A stretch of DNA of 64,000 bases from Sinorhizobium meliloti (GCF_035610345.1 NZ_CP141213.1:1364001-1428000), one strand, 5' to 3'; positions 35,340 through 45,055 are shown, counted from the stretch's first letter. A program made the numbers and translations. The notes: generated by a model from the letters alone, not told the origin.

Positions 35340-35504
35340 TGGGAGGAGAGCATGCTGATCCTTGTCCCCGGGGCACGGACAGGGTCAGGCGGACCTCATC
35401 GCAGCGCTGGTCGACAATCCGCGCGCGACCGGCCGCTCTTCAATGCCTCGATGGATCGACGGCTGCGCGACGCCGCCGCCTACCCGAAACTCTGATATTT
35501 CAAG
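35340..35504 (+). other. Possible gene remnant in the ABC importer leader
   Basis: Between the operator sites and the binding-protein gene, GC-rich sequence reads like coding DNA but in shifting frames: one frame gives GHGQGQADLIAALVDNPRA, and a different frame then gives RPLFNASMDRRLRDAAAYPK followed by leucine and a stop at 35493-35495. This looks like the frameshifted end of a decayed gene. I cannot name the family. The whole gap 35131-35546 holds no intact gene. Confidence 0.3.
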
Positions 35505-35546
35505 GCGCGGGCACGCGCGTGTCCGCTTGTTTCAAGGGAGGAAGGA

Positions 35547-36536
35547 ATGAGGAAGGCACTATTGCTTGCCGTTGCCGCTCTGGCACTCAGCGCCGGAACG
35601 GCCATGGCCCAGAAGAAACAGCTCGTCATCGTGGTGAAGGGGCTGGACAATCCCTTCTTCGAAGCGATCAACCAGGGTTGCCAGAAGTGGAACAAGGAAA
35701 ATCCGGACTCGGAATACGAGTGCTTCTACACGGGTCCGGCTTCGACCTCGGATGAGGCCGGCGAGGCGCAGATCGTTCAGGACATGCTGGGCAAGGCTGA
35801 AACCGCCGCAATCGCCATCTCGCCATCCAATGCGAAGCTCATCGCCCAGACGTTGAAGACTGCCAATCCATCGGTGCCGGTCATGACCGTGGACGCGGAT
35901 CTCGCCGCCGAAGACTCTGCCCTGCGCAAGACCTATCTCGGGACCGACAACTATCTGATGGGCTACCGCATCGGCGAGTACATCAAGAAGGCCAAGCCCG
36001 ATGGCGGCAAGATCTGCACCATCGAGGGCAATCCCGGCGCCGACAACATTCTGCGCCGCGCCCAGGGCATGCGGGACGCCCTGACCGGCCAGAAAGGCCT
36101 GGCGGAACTCAAGGGCGAAGGCAACTGGACCGAAGTGGCGGGCTGCCCGGTCTTCACCAATGACGACGGCGCCAAGGGCGTGCAGGCGATGACCGACATC
36201 CTTGCCGCCAATCCCGACCTCGATGCTTTCGGGATCATGGGCGGGTGGCCGCTGTTCGGCGCGCCACAGCCCTATCGCGATCTGTTCAAGCCGATGGCCG
36301 ACAAGATCGCCAAGAACGAATTCGTCATCGGCGCTGCCGATACGATCGGCGAGGAGGTCGCCATCGCCAGGGAAGGATTGGTCACCGCTCTCGTCGGGCA
36401 GCGGCCATTCGAAATGGGCTACAAGGCCCCGCAGGTCATGCTGGACCTGATCGCCGGCAAACCGGTCGAAGACCCGGTCTTCACCGGCCTCGACGAGTGC
36501 ACCAAGGAGACCGCGGATACCTGCATCCAGAAATAG
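35547..36536 (+). CDS. Sugar ABC transporter substrate-binding protein, RbsB/FrcB type
   Basis: A 329-residue periplasmic binding protein. GGGAGGAAGGA precedes the ATG, and a signal peptide (MRKALLLAVAALALSAGTAMA) is cleaved before QKKQ. The mature part has IVVKGLDNPFFEAINQGCQK, AIAISPSNAKLIAQTLKTA, YLGTDNYLMGYRIGEYI and FGIMGGWPLFGAPQPYR. Four cysteines are present, some likely bridged. It delivers its sugar to the divergently encoded ATPase/permease pair. A fructose- or ribose-like substrate is inferred from family resemblance only. Confidence 0.9.
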   Translation: MRKALLLAVAALALSAGTAMAQKKQLVIVVKGLDNPFFEAINQGCQKWNKENPDSEYECFYTGPASTSDEAGEAQIVQDMLGKAETAAIAISPSNAKLIAQTLKTANPSVPVMTVDADLAAEDSALRKTYLGTDNYLMGYRIGEYIKKAKPDGGKICTIEGNPGADNILRRAQGMRDALTGQKGLAELKGEGNWTEVAGCPVFTNDDGAKGVQAMTDILAANPDLDAFGIMGGWPLFGAPQPYRDLFKPMADKIAKNEFVIGAADTIGEEVAIAREGLVTALVGQRPFEMGYKAPQVMLDLIAGKPVEDPVFTGLDECTKETADTCIQK

Positions 36537-36545
36537 CCGGTCGAA

Positions 36546-36583
36546 GGCCGGCAGCCTGCAGCGCCGCAGGATTGCCGGCCTTT
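36546..36583. terminator. Two-tier hairpin terminator between convergent genes
   Basis: Outer stem GGCCGGCA/TGCCGGCC (8 bp) and inner stem CCTGC/GCAGG, followed by TTT, placed 10 bp after the binding-protein stop and just before the exsH stop. Confidence 0.75.
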
Positions 36584-36595
36584 GCACTCCCTGGT

Positions 36596-37993
36596 TCAGA
36601 TCTGCCAGTCCGCGTCGAGCGAATAGGCTTTGATGTAGTCGATCTTCATTTCGGACCCGTCTGCGAGACCGTCGCTGGGCGTGCCGGCGATGCCGCCGAC
36701 CGCCAGGTTGACGAGCATGTACATCGGGTCGTGCATGTCGGAAGGCGTATCGGCGCGCGCGATCGCCGCATCGTCGAAATACCAGACGATCTCTTCTTCC
36801 GTCCAAAGCACCCCGTATGTGTGAAAGCCGCTCGCATCTGCGACCTTCACCGCATTCTCGATGCTCGTCCTCGATCCCGTTTCGTTGGAATGCACCGTGG
36901 CGATGACGGTATTCGGGTCCTGTCCGCGCATTTCCACGACATCGAGTTCCGGCGGCCAGGAACCGTCGGCGGGCAGCAGCCAGAAGGCCGGCCAGACGCC
37001 CTGGTCGTCCGGCATGTCCGCGCGCATTTCGAAATAGCCGTAGGTTTGGGCAAAGGACGAGTAGGTCGTCAGCATTCCGGACGTGTAATCATAGCCGTTG
37101 ATCTCGGCCTGGATCGCCTCCGACGCCGGCGCGGCCGTGATCGTCAGCACGCCGTTGTTGACGGAGAAGGGGTTGACGGAAGCGGTCGGCTCATAGCTCG
37201 GATTGATGTACCATTGCTGCTCGCCATTACTGGAAAGCGTCGCTCCCTTTTCCGGCGCCCACCAGAATTTGGTGTCCCAGACCCCGCTTGTACCGTTTCG
37301 AAGCTGAAGCGTATTGAACTCGTCCGAGAAAGTCTGAGACAGGACGGAGCGGTCGAGGCTTAGCCTGAACTGGTGCGCCTGCAATTCGTCGGCGGTGGTG
37401 TTCGCGAATACCAGGCTCTCGCCATCGGCGAGATGGAGCCGGAGATCCGCGCCCTCCTGAGCCACATTGGACAGAATCTGCTCGAACGACGTGAAGCCGT
37501 AGCCGTCGAGGCGTACGATGTCGTCATAGTTGAAATCGGTGATCAGGTCGCTTCCGTTGCCTCGCGCAAACACGAAGGTGTCGGCACCGCCCGCGCCGAT
37601 CAGGACATCGTTGCCGCCGCGCCCGTCGATCGTCTGCGTTCCCGACGCGCCCTTTATGATGTTGTCCGTATCGTTGCCGAATGCGAAACGACCGCTTCCG
37701 GTAACCGTGAGGTTCTCGAAGTTCGCCGGAAGGGTGTAGCTCATCCACGTGCTTATCGTGTCGACGCCCTCGCCGGCCGCTTCCGATGCCCGGTTGATCG
37801 ACGAATACAGGTAGTAAATGTCGTCGCCTCTGCCGCCGATCATGGTGACGTTCACGGAGCTGTCGCCCCACATGGAATCGTTGCCGGCAGTGCCATGGAG
37901 CGTGGGGCCAGAGCCGGTGGCGGAGAACCAAGCAGTCGAACTGCCGCTGTAGTAAAGCGGCGTTCCCACGGCGTTCAATACGGTTTTGCTCAT
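36596..37993 (-). CDS. exsH: Secreted endo-beta-1,3-1,4-glycanase ExsH (succinoglycan depolymerase)
   Basis: A 465-residue protein, the length I recall for S. meliloti ExsH. The N-terminal 200 residues contain calcium-binding RTX-type repeats (MIGGRGDDIYYLY, IDGRGGNDVLIGAGGADTF) and there is no classical signal peptide, which fits type I secretion through PrsD-PrsE. The C-terminal half is a GH16 domain with the catalytic motif ELDVVEM (two glutamates around an aspartate). ExsH and ExoK cut nascent high-molecular-weight succinoglycan to low-molecular-weight forms. It is divergent from exsG. Confidence 0.93.
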   Translation of the reverse strand: MSKTVLNAVGTPLYYSGSSTAWFSATGSGPTLHGTAGNDSMWGDSSVNVTMIGGRGDDIYYLYSSINRASEAAGEGVDTISTWMSYTLPANFENLTVTGSGRFAFGNDTDNIIKGASGTQTIDGRGGNDVLIGAGGADTFVFARGNGSDLITDFNYDDIVRLDGYGFTSFEQILSNVAQEGADLRLHLADGESLVFANTTADELQAHQFRLSLDRSVLSQTFSDEFNTLQLRNGTSGVWDTKFWWAPEKGATLSSNGEQQWYINPSYEPTASVNPFSVNNGVLTITAAPASEAIQAEINGYDYTSGMLTTYSSFAQTYGYFEMRADMPDDQGVWPAFWLLPADGSWPPELDVVEMRGQDPNTVIATVHSNETGSRTSIENAVKVADASGFHTYGVLWTEEEIVWYFDDAAIARADTPSDMHDPMYMLVNLAVGGIAGTPSDGLADGSEMKIDYIKAYSLDADWQI

Positions 37994-38088
37994 CGAAATG
38001 TCTCCGGTTTGATGTTCGGTTTCCTCCGCTCACCCCGGCGCTGATCGCGTCCTCAGGCCTAATCTAGACGGGGCTGCCGTTTTAATAA

Positions 38089-38106
38089 CCCCCAAGAGTT
38101 TGGGGG
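38089..38106. promoter_or_regulatory. Divergent exsH/exsG promoter region with small hairpin
   Basis: The 135-bp gap between the exsH and exsG starts contains a perfect 7-bp stem (CCCCCAA/TTGGGGG) with a GAGT loop, preceded by an AT-rich patch. It may be an operator-like inverted repeat or a leader hairpin of exsG. Confidence 0.4.
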
Positions 38107-38128
38107 ACGGGCGCGGAACAAAGCAGCG

Positions 38129-40894
38129 ATGGCTGCGTTCTTTGAAGTTGGCGGCGGCTGCGGAGGGAACATGCACGGCGCAGAAATTCTACCCAAAACG
38201 ACGATCGACGATGTCACGACTTCAGAGGCGACCGATTATCGGGCCGTGCTCGACGCACTCGCGGTGCCGGTATACACGACCGACGCTGAAGGTATCGTCA
38301 CTTACTGCAACGCCGCGGCGGTGGCCGTTGCGGGGCGCGAGCCGGAGCTCGGCAAGGATCGCTGGTGCGTCAGTTGGCAACTGAGGCGGCCGGACGGCTC
38401 GCCTCTTGCGCACGACCAGTGCCCGATGGCGCGCGCATTGAAAGAAGGGCGGCCGATAAGGGGCGAAGAACTTATCGCGGTCCGTCCGGACGGCACCTCG
38501 GTCCCGCTTCTCCCGCATCCGACGCCGATCTTCGACGACACGGGCGCATTGACAGGAGCCGTCAATCTTCTCGTGGACCTCAGCGGCGCGAAGGATATGG
38601 AGCGCAGTTCCCGCTATCTCGCCGCGATCGTCGAATCTTCCGACGATGCGATCGTCGCGAAGAACCTGGACGGGATCATCACCAGCTGGAACCGCGGCGC
38701 GCAGCGGCTTTTTGGCTATACGGCGGAAGAAGTTATCGGCAAGTCGATCACCCTCCTCATACCACCGGAACGTCTGAGCGAGGAGCCCGGCATTCTCGAA
38801 CGCATTCGTAGAGGCGAACTGGTCGACCATTTCGAGACCAAGCGCCGGCGCAAGGACGGGACTCTCGTCGATATTTCGCTCACCGTTTCGCCGGTCAGGG
38901 ATGCAACCGGCCGCATCATCGGCGCCTCCAAGATCGCCCGCGACATCACCGAGACGAAAAGCGCGGCAGAGGCATTGGCTGCGCGCTTTCGTGAGCAGGC
39001 CGCGCTGTATCGTCTGACTGAAAGGGTTCAGCGTACCAAACGGATAGAAGAAGTCTACGAGGCGACACTGGACGCCATCCAGGGCGCGTTGAATTGCGAC
39101 CGTGCGTCGATTCTGCTTTTCGACGATTCCGGGACCATGCGGTTCGTCGCCGCCCGGGGCCTTTCAGAGCATTACCAGCGCGCTGTCGACGGACACTCCC
39201 CTTGGCATACGGGAGCGAACGAACCCGAGCCGATCTTCGTCGAGAATATCGACGAGACGGAAATCTCGCGGGAGCTGAAGGAGAGCATAGTCGGCGAAGG
39301 TATTGGCGCGCTCGGCTTCTTCCCGATCGTCACGGAAGGCAGGCTGATAGGCAAATTCATGACCTATTACGACCGGCCACATCAGTTTGCGGAAACCGAA
39401 ATCGGCATGGCGCTTACCATCGCGCGGCAACTCGGATTCAGCATTCAGCGCATGAGAGCCGAATATGCGCGGCGCCAGGCGGAAGAGCAGTTGCGCCGCA
39501 ACGAGGCGAACGAAAGGGCGCGCGCGGCCGAGTTGGCGGCGATCATGGAGGCCGTCCCGGCTTTGATCTGGATGGCGCGCACGCCGGATTGCCGCGTCAT
39601 CAGCGGCAATAACAGCTCCTACGAGATTTTGCGGCTACCGCACGACAGCAACCTTTCGATGTCGGCGCCTCCCGGCGAACACCCCACCAACTTCCGCGTT
39701 TTCTCGGAAGGGCGGGCATTGTCGCCGGAGGAGATGCCCGTACAAAGGGCGGCGCGGGGCGAAGAGGTGCAGAACTTCGAGGAGGAAATACGCTTCGACG
39801 ACGGAAGCTCCCGTCATATCTTCGGCAACGCGACTCCGCTGCGCGACGTCACAGGCGAAGTGGTCGGAGCTGTCGCTGCCGCTGTCGACATCACCGGACG
39901 CAAGCAGGCCGAGGAGGCGCTCCAGGAAAGCGAACGGCGCCTGCAGCTCGCACTGGATGCAGGACATATGGGCGCCTGGGAGTGGAACCTCGAAACGGGT
40001 GAGGTGATCTGGTCGCCGGGGCTGGAGGCGCTTCACCGTATCGAGCCCGGATCGTTCGGTGGAACGCTGGCCGACTTCAAGCGCGACGTACACCCGGACG
40101 ATCTTCCCTTGATCGAGCGCGAGATGGCCAGGGCGATCGAGGAAGAGGGAGACTACCACGTCGTCTACCGTGCTCAGCTCCCCGACGGGACTACCCGGTG
40201 GATCGAGGCTTTCGGACAGCTTTCGCCGCGCAACGGCCCCAAAAGGCGTTTGATCGGCGTCTGCATGGACATCACGGAGCGCAGAGAGGCCGAAGCGCAG
40301 CGCAATCTCCTCGTCGCCGAGCTCAGCCACCGCGTGAAGAACACGCTGGCGATCGTCGGCTCGATCGCACGACAGACCTTCTCGACCAATCCGGACGCCA
40401 CCGCGGCGCACCGTTCCTTCGATGCGCGCATAAGGGCGCTCGCGCAGACGCATACGCGCCTGGCGGAGGCGAGCTGGTCTGGAGTTTCCCTGAAAACCGT
40501 GCTGTTCGACGAACTGGCACCCTATCAGGACGACGGCAGGACCAACGTGACCCTTGCGGGGCCGCCGGCGATGTTGCCGCCCAAGCATGCGCTCACCCTC
40601 GGCATGGCGGCGCACGAGCTTGCAACCAATGCCGCGAAACACGGGGCACTCTCCGTCAAGAGCGGAAAAGTCGATATCGAATGGATGATCGACGTGGCAA
40701 GTGAGCGGCTGCGGATATGCTGGCGCGAGACGGGCGGACCGGCGGTTGTTGCGCCCAAGCACAACGGTTTCGGGCGTCTGTTGCTCGAGCGGGTCCTCGC
40801 CTCGGATCTTGGCGGTGAAGTGCATCTCGAGTTTGCGCCGCAAGGCCTGGTTTGTACGATCGACGTTCCTTATCCGCGCGGAGCTCCGGGATGA
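38129..40894 (+). CDS. exsG: ExsG, PAS/GAF sensor histidine kinase of the HWE family
   Basis: A 921-residue soluble sensor kinase. I read the domains as: PAS about 30-150 (YRAVLDALAVPVYTTDAEG), PAS about 160-280 (VESSDDAIVAKNLDGIITSW), GAF about 290-450, PAS about 475-590, PAS about 600-715 (GAWEWNLETGEVIWSPGLEA), then an HWE kinase core with the phosphoacceptor His734 in AELSHRVKNTLAIV and the N-box AAHELATNAAKHGAL. No membrane segment is visible, so it senses a cytoplasmic signal. The ATG at 38171 (MHGAEILP) is an alternative start. Its stop overlaps the start of exsF. The gene name rests on position next to exsH and on family. Confidence 0.9.
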   Translation: MAAFFEVGGGCGGNMHGAEILPKTTIDDVTTSEATDYRAVLDALAVPVYTTDAEGIVTYCNAAAVAVAGREPELGKDRWCVSWQLRRPDGSPLAHDQCPMARALKEGRPIRGEELIAVRPDGTSVPLLPHPTPIFDDTGALTGAVNLLVDLSGAKDMERSSRYLAAIVESSDDAIVAKNLDGIITSWNRGAQRLFGYTAEEVIGKSITLLIPPERLSEEPGILERIRRGELVDHFETKRRRKDGTLVDISLTVSPVRDATGRIIGASKIARDITETKSAAEALAARFREQAALYRLTERVQRTKRIEEVYEATLDAIQGALNCDRASILLFDDSGTMRFVAARGLSEHYQRAVDGHSPWHTGANEPEPIFVENIDETEISRELKESIVGEGIGALGFFPIVTEGRLIGKFMTYYDRPHQFAETEIGMALTIARQLGFSIQRMRAEYARRQAEEQLRRNEANERARAAELAAIMEAVPALIWMARTPDCRVISGNNSSYEILRLPHDSNLSMSAPPGEHPTNFRVFSEGRALSPEEMPVQRAARGEEVQNFEEEIRFDDGSSRHIFGNATPLRDVTGEVVGAVAAAVDITGRKQAEEALQESERRLQLALDAGHMGAWEWNLETGEVIWSPGLEALHRIEPGSFGGTLADFKRDVHPDDLPLIEREMARAIEEEGDYHVVYRAQLPDGTTRWIEAFGQLSPRNGPKRRLIGVCMDITERREAEAQRNLLVAELSHRVKNTLAIVGSIARQTFSTNPDATAAHRSFDARIRALAQTHTRLAEASWSGVSLKTVLFDELAPYQDDGRTNVTLAGPPAMLPPKHALTLGMAAHELATNAAKHGALSVKSGKVDIEWMIDVASERLRICWRETGGPAVVAPKHNGFGRLLLERVLASDLGGEVHLEFAPQGLVCTIDVPYPRGAPG

Positions 40895-41274
40895 ACCCCG
40901 GCGACCGATGCCGTGTGCTCGTCGTCGAGGACGAGTTTCTTGTCGCGCTTCAGATTGAAGACGATCTCGTCGCGGCGGGCTATTCGGTGATCGGCCCATT
41001 CACGAGCCTCGCACAGTCGTTTTCCGCAGTCCGCGCACACCCGTTCGATATCGCGACCCTTGACCTGAACCTACGAGGCGAGTTCGCCTATCCACTTGTC
41101 GATGAACTCATGGAGCGCGAGGTGCCGGTGCTTCTGTTGACCGGTTACACCGTGTTTGACTTGCCTGAACGATTTCGTGCCCTGCCTCGCCTGGCAAAAC
41201 CCTTCAACGGCACGCAGCTCATCCAGAAGATAAAAGGCCTTCACCCGTTTCATGGCAGCCCGGCCGGCGTATGA
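40891..41274 (+). CDS. exsF: ExsF, single-domain response regulator
   Basis: A 127-residue receiver domain without an output domain. The ATG at 40891 overlaps the exsG stop (ATGA). Acidic pocket residues lie in VVEDEF, the phosphoacceptor is Asp58 in IATLDLNLRG, and the conserved lysine is Lys103 in LAKPF. It should receive phosphate from ExsG and act through protein contacts, as many receivers next to HWE kinases do. A longer frame from 40852 lies inside exsG and lacks support. Confidence 0.88.
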   Translation: MNPGDRCRVLVVEDEFLVALQIEDDLVAAGYSVIGPFTSLAQSFSAVRAHPFDIATLDLNLRGEFAYPLVDELMEREVPVLLLTGYTVFDLPERFRALPRLAKPFNGTQLIQKIKGLHPFHGSPAGV

Positions 41275-41359
41275 GCCGGCCGGGCCAGATTACAACGGGT
41301 CACGGTGCTGAGCGCTTCCGGCAGAGGATGGCGGAACCGCGCACCTCGTTCTGCCGATC

Positions 41360-41611
41360 TCACATTTCCGTGGGCAGGAAATGGGAAAGCGGCACCTGCA
41401 GTGCACCGGCGACGCGCTTGAGCTTCGCCGGGCTGAACTCCGTGCCGTTCTCGATATCGTTGATTTCGACGACGGCGAGGCCGCAGGTGACCGCGAGATC
41501 CTCGATGCTGTAGCCGACCGCTTCACGCGCGGCCTTGACGCGAGCGGCGATGTCGCCGTTGGGCATCGGAGCGGCTTCCTTGTCGCCAATGTTGGAGGGT
41601 GAAATAGACAT
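41360..41611 (-). CDS. Small Xre/Cro-type helix-turn-helix regulator
   Basis: An 83-residue protein with one HTH_3 domain (ARVKAAREAVGYSIEDLAVT, then VVEINDIENGTEFSPAKLKR) and a short N-terminal extension. AAGGAGA lies 6 bp before the ATG. The fold and length fit a DNA-binding regulator without a sensor domain. It is convergent with exsF (86 bp between stops) and divergent from exsE, so it may control the exs genes; that is inference. I leave the symbol empty because I cannot confirm a published name. Confidence 0.85.
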   Translation of the reverse strand: MSISPSNIGDKEAAPMPNGDIAARVKAAREAVGYSIEDLAVTCGLAVVEINDIENGTEFSPAKLKRVAGALQVPLSHFLPTEM

Positions 41612-42449
41612 AAATGTCTCCTTCTCTTGGCATGAAAATTCTTACGAATTTTGCTGTTGAGTACGGGTCGACACGCGTCACTGCATGCCCCCTGAACCGC
41701 AATTCAAGGGAAAAGACATGCAACAGATAAAAGTGCTGCAGCAACCTTTGTGCGCGTGAGACGCGCGGCGCTGCAGGACGGCGGTAACGTTTTATGTCAT
41801 CGCTGTAACATGGACAAGCCGAAATCGCTCTTGTGCACCGGAAGCGCCAGTCGAGCACCGGAATGTGGATTTCGGCATCGTGGGGTTGCGATGTCCCGAT
41901 TCGGCCACCGGCCCGAGAACCGTGCTCAAATATTGCTGACGACGGGCAAATGTCCGGCGGCGATAACGGTCAGGCCTCGTAGATCACAAAAGTTTACTGT
42001 ATAGCCGGTGGGACCTGTCAGGTACTTCCCATGCGACAGTTGCAGAAGAAAATCTCGAATACATTCAAAGGGTCGCACGTCGTGGCTGCATGCTCAGCGA
42101 TGCCGTTCCGGAAACGGGTGGGGTCCGACTGTCTAGGAACGGATCAAAATCCGGTTTTCAGTCGGCGCCGTTGTCCATACATTGAGCAGTATGGGGATTT
42201 CTAATTTAGCTCTATTACAGATTTTTAACGGCCTATTTGCTTCGTACCGACTGTTGCTCGGCACTGAATCTCCACTTGTCGGACCGCCGCCGCCGAGCAT
42301 GAAACCGGGCGCTGCCATACGGCACTTGCCCCGGCCGGCAGATTGTTCAAGCCACAGAGGCGACCGTAAACACAACGTCCCGGATCTTTTCCGTTCGCGC
42401 TTTTCGCGGATTAGACTGGGATGCCGTGTGCGCCGAGGAGAAATTGGAG
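41612..42449. promoter_or_regulatory. 838-bp divergent intergenic region xre/exsE
   Basis: No gene is supported here. It must hold the promoters of the HTH gene (minus) and exsE (plus). It contains the dispersed repeat at 41703-41776 and a locally AT-rich stretch at about 42190-42245. Confidence 0.5.
41703..41776 (+). repeat. Dispersed stem-loop repeat, copy A
   Basis: Reads ATTCAAGGGAAAAGACATGC, then CAACAGATAAAAGTGCTGCA and on to a stem-loop: outer arms CTGCAGC/GCTGCAG, inner arms GCGCGT/ACGCGC. The same pattern with base changes occurs on the minus strand at 63423-63519. The ATG-led part is conserved but the frame is not open for a credible protein, so a structured RNA or mobile palindromic element is more likely. 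Confidence 0.65.
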
Positions 42450-44270
42450 ATGAAGAACCAAACCGGCAATGAGGCTCAGGCCCGAACGCCCACCGCCCCA
42501 CCGGAAGGCAGCAGTATCTGGCAGCAGTTCGAGATGATGCGGCACGCATTCGTCGACTCGCCGGTTTTGAAGCCTATCCTGTGGCTCGCGGCCGGCAGCT
42601 TCACCATAATCATCGTCACCGCCATCGGGCAGATCGTTCTCAATCGCTGGTACCGGCCCTTCTTCGACGCGATCGAGCGGCGTGATCTCAACAGCTTCTT
42701 CTATCAGCTCATGCTGTTCGTCCTGCTCGCCGGCGTCCTGCTGGTGTTCAACGTCGCCCAGCAATGGCTCAATCAGATGGTGCGCTTGAAGCTGCGCGAA
42801 GGGTTGACGTTGGACTTGATCGGCGAATGGATGCGGCCGCGACGTGCCTTCCGACTGGCCAATGCCGGCACGATCGGCGTGAACCCGGATCAGCGCATGC
42901 AGGAGGATGCCGGACACCTTGCCGATCTCACGACCAGCCTCGGATTCGGGCTTTTGCAATCGTCGATCTTGCTCATTTCGTTCGTCGGCGTCCTCTGGTC
43001 CCTTTCAGCGGGCTTTGCCTTCCAGATCGGCGAACGGTCGCTGGAAATTCCGGGCTACATGGTGTGGGCTGCAATCCTCTACGCCGGCTCCGCATCGTGG
43101 CTGAGCTGGCTCGTCGGCCGCCGGCTGATCGTTCTGAACGGCGAGCGCTACGCCCGCGAGGCCGATCTTCGCTTCTCGATGATGCACGCCAACGAGCATA
43201 TCGACGGTATCTCGCTTGCGGGCGGCGAGGCTGGAGAGCGACGGCGTCTGCAACTCGACCTCTCCTCCGTGCTCGACGCCACGCGCAACATATTCCGAGC
43301 CGAAATCAATCTTGCCTGGGTTCAGGACGGCTATGGCTGGGTCACGGTCGTCGCGCCCATTCTGGTTGCGGCGCCCGTCTATTTCGCGGGAAACATCAGC
43401 TTCGGCGGCCTGATGATGGCGGTGGGGGCGTTCAATCAGGTGCATTCGTCGCTGAAATGGTTCGTCGCCAATGTGAGCGCGATAACGGACTGGCGCGCAA
43501 CGCTGCTGCGCGTTGCCGCCTTCCGCCGCGCGCTGATCACCGCAGACACGCTGCATGGCGACGAAAAGCGTATCGACTTCGTCGAGAACGACACTGCCAC
43601 CATGACGTTCGAGAACCTCGAGGTGGTCTCCCGCTCGGGGCGAACCAGGCTGGCAGAGTCTCGTATCGAGATCGCCCCCGGTCAACGGGTCAACATCATC
43701 GGCGATCCGCGTGCCGGGAAGACGCTGGTCTTCCGCGCGCTCGCCGGGCTATGGCCCTGGGGAAGCGGTCGCGTGGGAATGCCTGCCGGCGAAACCGTGG
43801 CCTTCATTCCTCGCGCGCCTTATTTCCCCCGCGGCCGGCTGCGCGACGCCCTTGCCTATCCGCACGCCGACAGTTTTCCCGACAAAGTGCTCGTGACTGC
43901 GCTTTCGAAGGTCGGGCTCGACCACCTTGCGACTTCGCTCGATCGCGAGGCCCGTTGGGAACGCGAACTCGGCGACGACGAGCAGCGCCTCCTGGCCTTC
44001 GCCCGGCTCCTCGTGCAGAAACCCCGTTGGGTCGTCATCGACGAAGCGCTGGAGACCATGGACGCCGATGCCCTGAAACGGGCACTTTCGATCTTCGAGG
44101 CCGACCTGCGGGAGACCGCGGTAATCAAGATCGGCCGAACGCCGCGGAACGGAGTGCAGTTCTCTCGCGTGATCCATCTCGTCAAGGACGCCGAAGGCCC
44201 GGCCCTGAAGCCGGTTCGCCTCGGCGGAGGCGTTTCGGGCCTGGAGGTGGCCGCACGCGGTGCGCCTTGA
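42450..44270 (+). CDS. exsE: ExsE, ABC transporter with SbmA/BacA-like membrane domain
   Basis: A 606-residue fusion of a membrane domain of the SbmA/BacA (ABCD-like) type, with about six helices in residues 45-330, and a C-terminal ABC ATPase. The ATG at 42450 follows GAGGAG. The P-loop is GDPRAGKT and Walker B is WVVIDEALETMD. The signature is LGDDEQRLLAFAR instead of the usual LSGGQ, as in YddA-type proteins, where it is often relaxed. It probably works as a homodimer in the inner membrane. Its substrate and any role in succinoglycan production are unproven. The name follows from position between exsF and exsD. Confidence 0.85.
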   Translation: MKNQTGNEAQARTPTAPPEGSSIWQQFEMMRHAFVDSPVLKPILWLAAGSFTIIIVTAIGQIVLNRWYRPFFDAIERRDLNSFFYQLMLFVLLAGVLLVFNVAQQWLNQMVRLKLREGLTLDLIGEWMRPRRAFRLANAGTIGVNPDQRMQEDAGHLADLTTSLGFGLLQSSILLISFVGVLWSLSAGFAFQIGERSLEIPGYMVWAAILYAGSASWLSWLVGRRLIVLNGERYAREADLRFSMMHANEHIDGISLAGGEAGERRRLQLDLSSVLDATRNIFRAEINLAWVQDGYGWVTVVAPILVAAPVYFAGNISFGGLMMAVGAFNQVHSSLKWFVANVSAITDWRATLLRVAAFRRALITADTLHGDEKRIDFVENDTATMTFENLEVVSRSGRTRLAESRIEIAPGQRVNIIGDPRAGKTLVFRALAGLWPWGSGRVGMPAGETVAFIPRAPYFPRGRLRDALAYPHADSFPDKVLVTALSKVGLDHLATSLDREARWERELGDDEQRLLAFARLLVQKPRWVVIDEALETMDADALKRALSIFEADLRETAVIKIGRTPRNGVQFSRVIHLVKDAEGPALKPVRLGGGVSGLEVAARGAP

Positions 44271-44317
44271 AGTCGGATCAGCCGTGCTGCGGCCTGAGGA
44301 GACGCGCGACTGCTGCT

Positions 44318-45055
44318 TCAAACACCCCGCCTGTTGCCCCAGATGAGGACATGCAGTTGCGGCAGGACCCGCGCCCCGAACCACCGGTCTGCAACGACCC
44401 TGTCGACCAACCAGCGCATCCGCTCCATCACGCCGTCGATATCGATCGGCGCGTCCGCCTGGTCCGCGGGCGGCGGCGTATGATTGCCGGGCTGCAGATA
44501 GACGGGCAGATCCGGCTGGCGCGCGGCGGCGGCCCGCGCATAGGCATAATCCGTCTCGTCGAAGACCACGAACTTCAACACCGTCTGCGGCTTGCTCCCA
44601 GCACTGCGGCGACAGTCGTCCAAGGCTTCCCAGTCGGTCTCCATCCCGCTCGAGGGCGGCTTGGGACTGAGCACCAGAACGTCGAGAGCGGCGAACCAGT
44701 CGCGGGCAAGCGAACCTTGCGTTTCCAGGGCAAATCGATAGCCCTTTTCGAGCCCGCGGGCGATCAGATCGCCGAACGGCTGTATTGCCGGGTTGCCGCC
44801 CGATAGCGACACCATCACAGCTTCTCCGCCCGAAAGCCGAACGATTTCCTGCCAGACCTCCTCGGTCGACATCTTTTGCCATTCATGCCGGTAGCTGCTG
44901 TCGACGGCATGGAGGCTGTCGCACCAGGAACAACGGAAATCGCAGCCGCCGCTCCTGACGAATACCGTCGGCAGGCCGATCAGCACCCCCTCCCCCTGGA
45001 TCGTCGGTCCGAAGATCTCGCTAACGCGGATTTCGTCGGATCGGGTGTGGATCAT
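44318..45055 (-). CDS. queE: 7-carboxy-7-deazaguanine synthase QueE (older name ExsD)
   Basis: A 245-residue radical SAM enzyme that converts 6-carboxytetrahydropterin to 7-carboxy-7-deazaguanine. The iron-sulfur cluster cysteines Cys38, Cys42 and Cys45 lie in [12 protein letters not shown]. The substrate-binding N-terminal pattern [19 protein letters not shown] and the SAM motif SLSGGNPA are present. The ATG at 45055 overlaps the stop of queD (ATGA). With queD and queC it makes the preQ0 precursor of queuosine in tRNA. Confidence 0.93.
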   Translation of the reverse strand: MIHTRSDEIRVSEIFGPTIQGEGVLIGLPTVFVRSGGCDFRCSWCDSLHAVDSSYRHEWQKMSTEEVWQEIVRLSGGEAVMVSLSGGNPAIQPFGDLIARGLEKGYRFALETQGSLARDWFAALDVLVLSPKPPSSGMETDWEALDDCRRSAGSKPQTVLKFVVFDETDYAYARAAAARQPDLPVYLQPGNHTPPPADQADAPIDIDGVMERMRWLVDRVVADRWFGARVLPQLHVLIWGNRRGV

